Shown one piece after another: positions 13,761 to 21,900 of a DNA stretch of 23,319 nt. The stretch comes from DAOUGC01 sp034429695. GTDB lineage: Bacteria > Chloroflexota > Anaerolineae > Anaerolineales > Anaerolineaceae. The notes under the pieces are model-generated. The model worked only from the letters and a program-made list of their open reading frames with translations. It had not been told where the DNA came from and did not search any database. The stretch is taken from the NCBI GenBank assembly GCA_034429695.1, contig DAOUGC010000031.1, positions 1-23,319 on the forward strand, written 5' to 3'. The position numbers and the translations under genes were made by a program. Every line of letters begins with the position of its first letter. Within the stretch, counting starts at the first letter, position 1.

Positions 13761-14507
13761 TTAATTGGCTGGGACAATGGCGTCCAGTTCAACAAAATAT
13801 CGTACGCGGTCACCGCGCATCACATTCTTGCTCAAAACGATTGGACGGTCTTCAGATGTGTATGTGATATTTTGCAATAATAACATGGGTGCACCAATAC
13901 GAACCGTCAAAACCTGGGCTTCAAACTCGTCAGCCACCACCGGTTCAAAGAACTGGCGCGCGCGAACCAGCCGGTGACCGTAATGGTTCTGTAAAATATT
14001 GTACAGTGGTTCGTTTTGCACCACTTCCTCAGACAGGTCAGGTGTAACCGAGAGCGGAATGTAAACCGTCTCAAGCACCATCGGTTCGCCATCGGCAAAG
14101 CGCAATCGTCTGAATTTGTAAATCGGGTCATCCGCCCCGAGATTTAAACGCCGCGCAACCCCCATCTCTCCACTGACCTTTTGAAAGGATAACAGATGGG
14201 TGCTGGATTCCATTCCGCGTTGTTCAATAAGATGCGTAAAGCTGTAAAAGTGCGCCAGGTTCCGTTCAATTTTCGTCGTCAGAACCCGATCCCCCTCACC
14301 AGGACGAGCCTCCAGCAAACCTTCGAGCACCAGTTGATCGAGCGCCTGACGGACAGGTCCCCGGTTGACATGGTAGATGTCACATAATTGCACTTCGCTT
14401 GGGATGGTCTCTCCAGGTTTCCACTCGCCGCTAACGATTTTTCCGATGAAAATTTCCTTCAATTGATGATACAGCGGTATCTCTTCCTGCTTCAGGTCGG
14501 ACGTCAT
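13761..14507 (-). CDS. GntR-family transcriptional regulator, HutC/UTRA subfamily
   Basis: This is a 248-residue regulator. A winged helix-turn-helix occupies residues about 9-75 (PLYHQLKEIFIGKIVSGEWKP onset, VNRGPVRQALDQLVLEGLL recognition region). A UTRA ligand-binding domain follows, with LGADDPIYKFRRLRFADGEPMVLETVYIP in its centre and a C-terminal LLLQNITYTSEDRPIV. UTRA regulators sense small molecules such as sugar phosphates, histidine derivatives or fatty acids. The ATG at 14507 follows AGGAGGG. It is the first gene of a two-gene operon with fhs; a link between this sensor and one-carbon metabolism is inferred only from that. Confidence 0.92.
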   Translation of the reverse strand: MTSDLKQEEIPLYHQLKEIFIGKIVSGEWKPGETIPSEVQLCDIYHVNRGPVRQALDQLVLEGLLEARPGEGDRVLTTKIERNLAHFYSFTHLIEQRGMESSTHLLSFQKVSGEMGVARRLNLGADDPIYKFRRLRFADGEPMVLETVYIPLSVTPDLSEEVVQNEPLYNILQNHYGHRLVRARQFFEPVVADEFEAQVLTVRIGAPMLLLQNITYTSEDRPIVLSKNVMRGDRVRYFVELDAIVPAN

Positions 14508-14554
14508 TCTCACACCCTCCTTATTTCGCTGTTGTATAATCAGAGTGCCTGCCA

Positions 14555-14583
14555 ATTTAACGGTATCTTCACCTGATTATCAA
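14555..14583 (-). promoter_or_regulatory. Candidate promoter for gntR(UTRA)-fhs
   Basis: On the minus strand, TTGATA (14583-14578) and TTAAAT (14560-14555) are 17 bases apart, giving a leader of about 40 bases before the gntR start. The -10 box is a poor match. The remaining spacer to 14664 is AT-rich and must also hold the divergent promoter of the DUF4129 operon, which I cannot place. Confidence 0.3.
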
Positions 14584-14664
14584 CATCCGATAGCCAACAT
14601 TTTGATTATAGTATAAAAATATTTGCTTTTCATCCCATCCATCCTTTTTTCAGGATAATCGTCG

Positions 14665-15549
14665 ATGGACCGCCGTACCAAACGTACTTTGCTTTTGTGC
14701 CTGATCATAACCATTGTGGTGGTTGGATTGCTGGCTTCGAGTTTGCCCCGGGTTGAATTTGAAGCAGGGCGTCCTTTCAGGCTGCTTGATGAAGGTGAAC
14801 AAACCGGTGGAGGCTCGCCCGTAACTCCTGTGAATATTGACAGCGTCATCATCCAGGGGATCATGGCGATCTCCCTGATCCTGATCCCTGTCTTTCTCAT
14901 AATGTTGTTCTTCTCGAAACGCTGGAAAAAACACCTGCAAATCGGTTTAATGGTACTTATCGCCGCGCTGTTGATCGCTGCAATCAACACGCTGGCGCTC
15001 AATTTTGACAACCCGATCATGAGTGCGCCAGCCGCCATGAATGAAGAATTGCCACCCATCGATTTGGAAGCCCCCCCGGTTCAGGAATTCACCGGTTCGC
15101 CGCCGCTGTGGCTTGGCTTTTTGGTTGCCTTGTTCATCTTTTTGCTGGTTGCTGTGGTCATCATTGCTTTCCTGCGATCACGCCGCCGCCATGTTCAGGC
15201 AGCAATGGAACCCGATCCCATTGCAGAGCAAGCCGAAATGGCGCTGGCTGCCATTCATTCTGGCAGGGACGTACGCGGGGTGGTTATCGACTGCTATTCA
15301 CGCATGTGTGATGTCCTCCTGGATGAGCGTGGTATTTCCCGCGACCCATCCATGACGCCCAGGGAGTTTCAGAACGAATTTGCAAATTGGCTGGCAAAAC
15401 GCGGGGTCCCAACCGATGCGATTAAAACACTGACCGGGCTGTTTGAGCAGGTGCGCTACAGCCCTTCACCCGCCACCGAAGCACAGGAACAACAGGCGGT
15501 GGAATGTCTTTCGGCAATATCATCCACCGCCCGGCGAAGAAACCCATGA
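14665..15549 (+). CDS. Membrane protein with C-terminal DUF4129 domain
   Basis: This is a 294-residue protein. Membrane segments lie at about residues 8-26, 60-84, 92-112 and 150-170, with a Pro/Glu-rich loop before the last one. The cytoplasmic C-terminus is DUF4129: ISRDPSMTPREFQ, then LTGLFEQVRYSPSPATEAQEQQAVECL. DUF4129 often sits at the end of transglutaminase-like proteins; that catalytic domain is absent here. AGGATAA precedes the ATG at 14665. The stop overlaps the next start (ATGA). This is the first gene of a MoxR/DUF58 operon, a class thought to help assemble or mature surface or membrane complexes. Confidence 0.82.
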   Translation: MDRRTKRTLLLCLIITIVVVGLLASSLPRVEFEAGRPFRLLDEGEQTGGGSPVTPVNIDSVIIQGIMAISLILIPVFLIMLFFSKRWKKHLQIGLMVLIAALLIAAINTLALNFDNPIMSAPAAMNEELPPIDLEAPPVQEFTGSPPLWLGFLVALFIFLLVAVVIIAFLRSRRRHVQAAMEPDPIAEQAEMALAAIHSGRDVRGVVIDCYSRMCDVLLDERGISRDPSMTPREFQNEFANWLAKRGVPTDAIKTLTGLFEQVRYSPSPATEAQEQQAVECLSAISSTARRRNP

Positions 15550-16181
15550 ACCGCTTCAAGAAAATCCCGGCATCCATCCTCATCCTGATCCCCATTGCCC
15601 TCCTGCTGGCAGCGGCGGCTTATTTATCGCGTGTTTTTATCCGCGATGTAATTCTGTTACCGGTCTATCAATTCTTCTGGCTGGCTAGATTGGTGATTGG
15701 CGGGATCCACCAGGAGGTCTTTTACGGCGTCCTGCTGGCATTGACCCTGATCATGACGCTCTTCCTGTTATCACCCGGCAGGGCGATTTTTGAACGACCG
15801 CCATCAGAGCAACCTCCGATCCCCAGGGGAAGATTGAGCTTCTGGAACCTGTATCTGTCATTCATGTATACTGGCACATACTCAGAAGCTTTCTTTGATG
15901 AAGAATTGAGGCGCCTGTTCTTCTCAGTGATGGCTTTCCGCCATCATTCCAGCCCCAGGGAAGTGGAGCGATTAATCCAATCCGGGCAATTGGAGGTGCC
16001 GGACTCCATCCGCAAGGCATTATTCACCCGTACGGATAACAAAAAACCACCTGTCTGGCCTGTGCGTTTCTTTAGGCTTTTCACCAATCGCAAACCCGGT
16101 CGGGCAGAATGGAGTCTTGCAAAACAACGTCAGATCGAGCAGTTGATCGATTACATGAACAGACAATTGGAGGACGTATGA
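15546..16181 (+). CDS. Membrane protein of the MoxR/DUF58 operon, function unknown
   Basis: This is a 211-residue protein. Hydrophobic segments at about residues 9-28 and 50-75 are followed by a soluble region with a Pro-rich stretch, an FWNLYLSFMYTGTYSEAF motif and a basic C-terminus. I do not recognise the family. The ATG at 15546 overlaps the upstream stop, and the gene's own stop overlaps the next ATG. This double coupling suggests a stoichiometric complex with the DUF4129 protein and the MoxR ATPase. Confidence 0.75.
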   Translation: MNRFKKIPASILILIPIALLLAAAAYLSRVFIRDVILLPVYQFFWLARLVIGGIHQEVFYGVLLALTLIMTLFLLSPGRAIFERPPSEQPPIPRGRLSFWNLYLSFMYTGTYSEAFFDEELRRLFFSVMAFRHHSSPREVERLIQSGQLEVPDSIRKALFTRTDNKKPPVWPVRFFRLFTNRKPGRAEWSLAKQRQIEQLIDYMNRQLEDV

Positions 16182-17137
16182 CCATGGACGCCAGGCAAGT
16201 GGCAGAAAAATCAGCCCTAATTCTTGATGAGGTGGAAAAAGCAGTGGTGGGCAAACGAGCGGTGCTGGAGCGCATTCTGGCAGCGTTCCTCTCCAATGGA
16301 GGTCATGTCCTTCTGGAAGATTTCCCAGGGTTGGCAAAAACACTCATTGCCAACAGCCTTGCCACCGTGCTGGGATTGAATTTCAAACGTATCCAATTCA
16401 CCCCCGATCTCTTACCGGGCGACATCACCGGAGGATATTTCTTTGACCGCAACAACAATCAGTTTGTGTTGAGAAAAGGGCCCCTGTTTTCCAACCTGGT
16501 TCTGGCTGACGAGATCAATCGCGCCTCACCAAAAACACAGTCAGCCCTGTTGGAAGCCATGCAGGAGTACCAGATAACGCTCGAAACAGATACCATGTCC
16601 CTTCCGCAACCGTTTCTCGTAATCGCCACGCAAAACCCGATTGAATACGAAGGCACTTTCCCACTGCCCGAAGCTCAACTGGACCGCTTTATCATGAAGC
16701 TTTCCATTGGCTACCCCACCGAGAAAGATGAACAGGCCATCTTGCATCGTCGTCACGAACGCCAACAGGACGCAATCAACCTGCAAACCCTGTCAAGCGC
16801 AGAAGAATTACTCGAAATGCGCCGTATGATTGAGACAGTTCACATTGACGAAGACCTCGAAAAATACATCGTTACCATTGTCTCCCGTACCCGCTCGCAC
16901 CGTCTGGTCCATATTGGCGCCAGTCCACGCGGGGGTCTGGCTTTGCTCAAACTATCGCGCGCCAGAGCCGCCATGCAGGGACGTGCCTATGTCATCCCCG
17001 ATGACATCAAACTGTTTGCCGGACCGGCCCTGGGGCATCGTTTGATCCTCGAACCGGATATGTGGTCTTTAAAAAACGCAGCCGATGGCATCATTGACGA
17101 AATTGTCCATTCCGTCGCCGTCCCCAGCCTGCCCTGA
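16178..17137 (+). CDS. MoxR-family AAA+ ATPase
   Basis: This 319-residue cytoplasmic ATPase has a Walker A of EDFPGLAKTL (about 47-56), in the A-K-T form usual for MoxR, with Asp in place of the common first Gly. Walker B is LVLADEINRASPKTQSALLEAM (about 108-129), the sensor region IATQNPIEYEGTFPLPEAQLDRF, and a C-terminal lid (ASPRGGLALLKLSRARA) follows. MoxR proteins act as chaperones that insert cofactors or remodel partner proteins, usually with DUF58 or von Willebrand A partners such as the next gene product. GGAGG lies 4 bases before the ATG at 16178 and 10 before the ATG at 16184; the first overlaps the upstream stop, and the second is a reasonable alternative. Confidence 0.94.
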   Translation: MTMDARQVAEKSALILDEVEKAVVGKRAVLERILAAFLSNGGHVLLEDFPGLAKTLIANSLATVLGLNFKRIQFTPDLLPGDITGGYFFDRNNNQFVLRKGPLFSNLVLADEINRASPKTQSALLEAMQEYQITLETDTMSLPQPFLVIATQNPIEYEGTFPLPEAQLDRFIMKLSIGYPTEKDEQAILHRRHERQQDAINLQTLSSAEELLEMRRMIETVHIDEDLEKYIVTIVSRTRSHRLVHIGASPRGGLALLKLSRARAAMQGRAYVIPDDIKLFAGPALGHRLILEPDMWSLKNAADGIIDEIVHSVAVPSLP

Positions 17138-17142
17138 TCCGT

Positions 17143-18426
17143 ATGACTTCTCGCGCCTGGTACCTGATTGTCCTCTCTGTTTCACTGGTGATCCTGGCTT
17201 TATTCACCCGCATTGGCGCATACCTGTTACTGGCGCTACCGTTGCTGATCTATCTGGCAGCAGGCATTATCACCACCCCGGAAGACATCAAGGTGCAGGT
17301 GGATCGCACCCTTTCAAAGAACGTGCTTCATCAGGATGAGCAGGTCATTGTCTCCCATCAGGTGACCAATCATGGGGCAGCGCTGGAAGAAGTTCGCCTG
17401 GAAACCGAAATCGCCGAAAGGATGAAAATTGTCGAAGAGGATCAGGGTGATTATTTTCCCCTTCCGGCTGGCAGTCAACACAGGTTCAATTTCACCCTGT
17501 CTGCACTGCGCGGCAAGTATGTGCTTCCCGATCCGGTTCTGATCATCAATGGGCCATCCGGATTGTTTGAAACCAAATTCCAAATCCGTGCCAATACCAC
17601 CTTGACCATCATGCCCGAAGTAGCCCGGCTGGGGCCAATGCCCATCCGTCCACCACAAACACGCGGATTTGCCGGTCCCATACCATCCCGCATGGGTGGA
17701 ACCGGTATTGATTTTTTCGATGTTCGCGAGTTCACCCCTGGCGATCCATTTCAGCGCATCAACTGGCGGTTGACCGCACGCAGGGACAACGAAATATATA
17801 TTAATCAACATGAGGTGGAACGTATTGCCGATGTCGGCATCATGATCGACGCACGCCATAACAGCAACCTGCCGGGCGAAAATGATTCCCTTTTTGAGTT
17901 TTCAACTCAGGCTGCCGCATCGCTGGCTGCCACGCTCCTCAACGCTGGCAACCGCGTGGGGTTGCTTGTGTTCGGCTACGGCTTGCAACGGGTGATACCA
18001 GGTTATGGACGCAGGCAACTCAACCGTATATTGCGTGCCCTCGCCAGAGCCGAGACCGGTCAGAGTTACAGCCTCAACCACCTGGCTTCCATCCCCGCCA
18101 GGCTGTTCTCTCCACATTCACAGTTGATCGTCATAACCCCATTGATTGATATAGACCCCGGGATTTTTGTCAGCATGAAGATCAATGGTTATGATGTCAT
18201 TGTGGTCAGCCCCAATCCCATTCCGTACGAAGAAAAATGCCTCGCTTCCGGACCTCACCTGGCGACATCCGCCCGTCTCGCCGGAGTTGAGCGCAAATTG
18301 ACGTTGCACCGTTTGATGCGCGCTGGTATTCCGGTGATGGATTGGAACGTGGAAGACCGATTGGAAGACGTATACCAGAGATTTGTCCCCACTCTGATCA
18401 TGTACACCCGGCAGGCAAGGCGATGA
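17143..18426 (+). CDS. DUF58-domain protein, MoxR partner
   Basis: This is a 427-residue protein. Two membrane segments at the N-terminus (about 5-22 and 26-43) precede an extended beta-rich region and then the DUF58 core: GTGIDFFDVREFTPGDPFQRINWRL at about 187-210 and a strand VGIMIDARHNSN near 231-242. The von Willebrand A-like metal site (DxSxS) is not intact. DUF58 proteins are coupled with MoxR ATPases in many bacteria and are thought to present substrates for chaperoning. The ATG lies five bases after the moxR stop; the ribosome site is weak, so coupling is likely. Its stop overlaps the next start. Confidence 0.9.
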   Translation: MTSRAWYLIVLSVSLVILALFTRIGAYLLLALPLLIYLAAGIITTPEDIKVQVDRTLSKNVLHQDEQVIVSHQVTNHGAALEEVRLETEIAERMKIVEEDQGDYFPLPAGSQHRFNFTLSALRGKYVLPDPVLIINGPSGLFETKFQIRANTTLTIMPEVARLGPMPIRPPQTRGFAGPIPSRMGGTGIDFFDVREFTPGDPFQRINWRLTARRDNEIYINQHEVERIADVGIMIDARHNSNLPGENDSLFEFSTQAAASLAATLLNAGNRVGLLVFGYGLQRVIPGYGRRQLNRILRALARAETGQSYSLNHLASIPARLFSPHSQLIVITPLIDIDPGIFVSMKINGYDVIVVSPNPIPYEEKCLASGPHLATSARLAGVERKLTLHRLMRAGIPVMDWNVEDRLEDVYQRFVPTLIMYTRQARR

Positions 18427-18923
18427 AAACCATCAAGATCGTTCATACCCTTACCCGCTTTTTGCCATTTGCCATCCTGCTGGGCATGGGCATTTCCATA
18501 CCTTACCCCATGATCATCCTCGCCCTTGGCTGTTTCGCCCTCATCTGCTCGCTGCTGATCTGGCGGCGGGTGTCCGTCGTTGATGACATTGCCCTGCTGG
18601 GCGTGATTGTTTTTGGTGGTATTTTGATCACCCTGAACCTGCCCCCCTTTCCAGCATCCCTCGCGGTGATATCATCCCTTGCTGCATGGGATCTGGGGGC
18701 ATTTGGGAAACGAATATCGGGAAGCAACGATGAGATCACCAACGTGCTTATCCACAGGCATGTTCGCTTCCTGGCAGCCTGCATGGGCGCTGCAGTTATA
18801 ATGTGCGTGCTCACCGGGTTGATTCAAATCCGAATGACATTTTGGTGGGTATTTCTCGCCGGATTGATCCTGGTGGTTGCCATCCGGCAGGTGATTGTGG
18901 AGTTGAAACAACTGGCTCCCTGA
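18423..18923 (+). CDS. Small integral membrane protein, function unknown
   Basis: This is a 166-residue protein with about five to six hydrophobic segments (for example LPFAILLGMGISIPYPMIIL, IALLGVIVFGGILITL, FLAACMGAAVIMCVL, FWWVFLAGLILVVAI) and little outside the membrane. I do not recognise a family. The ATG at 18423 overlaps the DUF58 stop (ATGA). It is the last gene of the MoxR operon, and only 16 bases separate its stop from that of the convergent sensor gene, leaving no room for a conventional terminator. Confidence 0.78.
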   Translation: MKTIKIVHTLTRFLPFAILLGMGISIPYPMIILALGCFALICSLLIWRRVSVVDDIALLGVIVFGGILITLNLPPFPASLAVISSLAAWDLGAFGKRISGSNDEITNVLIHRHVRFLAACMGAAVIMCVLTGLIQIRMTFWWVFLAGLILVVAIRQVIVELKQLAP

Positions 18924-18939
18924 ACCCCCATGGATAACG

Positions 18940-21900
18940 TTACAGTCGGGAGTTCAGAAATATCTCCACAATCTGTGGGTCAAACTGCTTTCCCGATTGC
19001 TCAATCAGGTAAGAACGCACCTGATCTTTTGTCCATGCCCTCCGGTATGGACGATCAGAAAGCAGGGCATCCCACACATCCACCACCGAGAAGATCCTGG
19101 CGGCAGGTGGAATTTCCTCACCCTTTAACCCGCGGGGATAACCATTCCCATCCCAGCGTTCGTGATGACAGTAGGGAATGTCCAATGCCGGACGCAAGAA
19201 ACTGATCGGCGAGAGCATTTGATATGCCAGCGAAGGATGTTGTCGCATGATTTCCCATTCATCGGGGGTCAATGGACCTGGCTTCATCAATATATGATCA
19301 GGTATGCCCATCTTGCCAATATCGTGCAACAATGCCCCCCTGCGAATGTGGATCAATTCTTCTTCGTTAAACTTCATCGCCCGGCCCAGTTGCAACGTCA
19401 GATCGGTCACCCGTTGCGTATGGCCCTCGGTCTCCCGGTCGCGCAGATCAAGCGCACGCGACCATCCCTCAATGGTGGCATCATAAGCCAGTGACAGGGT
19501 AAGGTTTGAGTGTTCCAGGTCGCTAAACAACTGTGCGTTATCAATCGCCACCGCGGCCTGGCCCGCCAGAGCTTCGAGAAAATCAGAGAACTCCGAGTCA
19601 AACCGTATGGGTGTGCGGCTGTAAATTTGCAAAATGCCTTTTAGCTGCCGCTTGACAATAAACGGCACGATCACAGCATTGCGGATCCCCAGATCATGCA
19701 AATACAACGAACGGCGCGGATCAAGTCGCGATAAATCATCCACCAACACCGGCCGATTTTCACGCACGGCTTCCAGCACTGGGTGGTTGGGATCAAGCGT
19801 TGACAGGTAAGTCATCACCAGGTTGTAATGCATCAAGGATGGACTTTCAAATCCGCGTGAGCCCACCCATTCGAGGGTGCGGGTCGGACGATTGTAGATC
19901 AGGATATCGGCTGCATCCAGGTCAAGCCCTTTAAGGGTTTCATCCAGGAGCACGCTGAGGGTCAACTTGATGTCAATGCTGGCGGCAATGGCTGTTTCGA
20001 CGGAATGTAACACCGAAAGACGATGCAAACGCTTTTCAGTTTGATCGTAGAGATTGGCGCGATATAATGCGTTGGCCACGGTATCAGCAATGGCTCCCAT
20101 TAACTGCTCATCTTCCGGATTGAATGCCTGGGATCTCCCTACGCACAACATGCCAAAGGTTCTTTCCTGGGCGATTAAAGGAACCGCCAGGAAGGAACGT
20201 GATTCTGTAAACAGCTCATAAGCAGAACCATCCGGCAATACCGTCAAATTATCAACCCGCACGGTCTGGTTGTTCCGGAAGACAGACTGGATTAATGGAT
20301 TTGCCCATGGCAACGATCCACCACTCAAATCTGCCCACACACCATCACCACGGTCAACCTTGACTTCGCTTTCATCGGCATCCATGAAAGCAATCACCGC
20401 TCCCCCGGCTTTCAGCGCATCCATCAATTGAGCCAGCACCACAGGGATCATTTCCTCCCGTTTGGTGGCTGACCGGGTGGCTGAGGAAACCCGCGCGAAT
20501 GTTTCCAGTTCCTGGCTGCGTTGCTGCTCTGCCTGGAACAATCTGGCATTTTCAATGGCTGCCGCCGCTTGATAAGAAAACCCAACCGCCAGTTGTACCT
20601 GGTCTTGATCATAGAAATTGGGCTGATCGTAGTCCAGATTCAACAGGCCGATCACCCGATCTTTAATTTTTAAAGGAATACCCATCCAGCAATGGATATA
20701 TTCACTACCTTTTGTAACCGTCCAGCGCGGGTCCAGGTGGGTATCGGCAATGATTACCGGTTCACATTGTGTGATTACCTGATTGATGTGTGGGAAATCA
20801 TTGCAGAAGAAGAACAACTTTTCCTGACCGGAGTGCCGAAAACCACGCTGGGCGGTGATGTGCAAACGACCATCCTCAAGCAACATGATCGATGTGCTGA
20901 TGTAAGGAACCACCCGTCCCAGATGGAACAGAATATCTTCCATTACCTGGTCGAAATCGAGGGTTGAGATCAGTGCTGCACTGGCTTCGCGCAGGGTTTC
21001 GGCTTCGTACCGCCGCCGCCTTTCAGCTTCAAACAGGCGGAGCTTCTCAATCCCGATGGATAACTCACCTGCCACAGCCGAGAGCAAATGCAGGTCACTA
21101 TCGGTATACCCATTCAGGTCATCACTTTCGGTATTGATCACTCCAAACAATCGGTTCCCGGTCCAGATCGGCACACACAGCTCCGACCTGGCTTCCGGCT
21201 CACCCGCCAGATAAAACGGACATTTGGTAACATCCGGCACCAGAATGGGTTTGCCGGTCTGTCCGACGGTTCCAATGACCCCTGTGCCCAGTGGTAACAC
21301 CAGATGACGGGCTTCAACACGAATCCGATAACTGGGATGGAACCGGAAAGCGCCCTCGTCTTCGTAAAAAATCAACACACCAAAATTGGTCGGATAGAAT
21401 TTCTCACCGATGATCTGGGTTACAGCCTCAAATAATTCATCAAGACTGGTGGCGGCAGTGCCAGCCAGCGAAATGGCGTGCAGAGCTGTTAATTCTTCCA
21501 TTTTGCGATTGATGGACTGCTCCACCATCCGTTGTTCACTGATATCCTGAACGACCACCAGGGAGGCTTCCCGGCCGGCAAACTCAAGTGTGTGAGATCG
21601 AAGGGATACAGGAAAGACCCTGCCTTGTTTGGTCTTATGCCTCCAGTGAGTGCTCTGTCTCAAGGCAGGGCGAACTTCTGACAGCCATTCAAGAAATTGG
21701 GGGAGATCTTCTTCAGGACGGATATCCAGCAGAGTCATTCGCAAGAACTCATCACGGGTATATCCATACTGTTCAACGGCGCAATCATTCACCTCCAGAA
21801 AGCGCAATGTCTCCAGATCATATACCCACATCGCATAGGGATGATTGGCAAATAACAGGCGGAAACTGGCTTCACTCTCACGTAATAATTCTTCTGCCCT

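Noticed and set aside
14562..14573. GGT-N6-ACC as an operator for the UTRA regulator
   Set aside because: Only three bases per arm pair, which is too little to call a site without conservation data.
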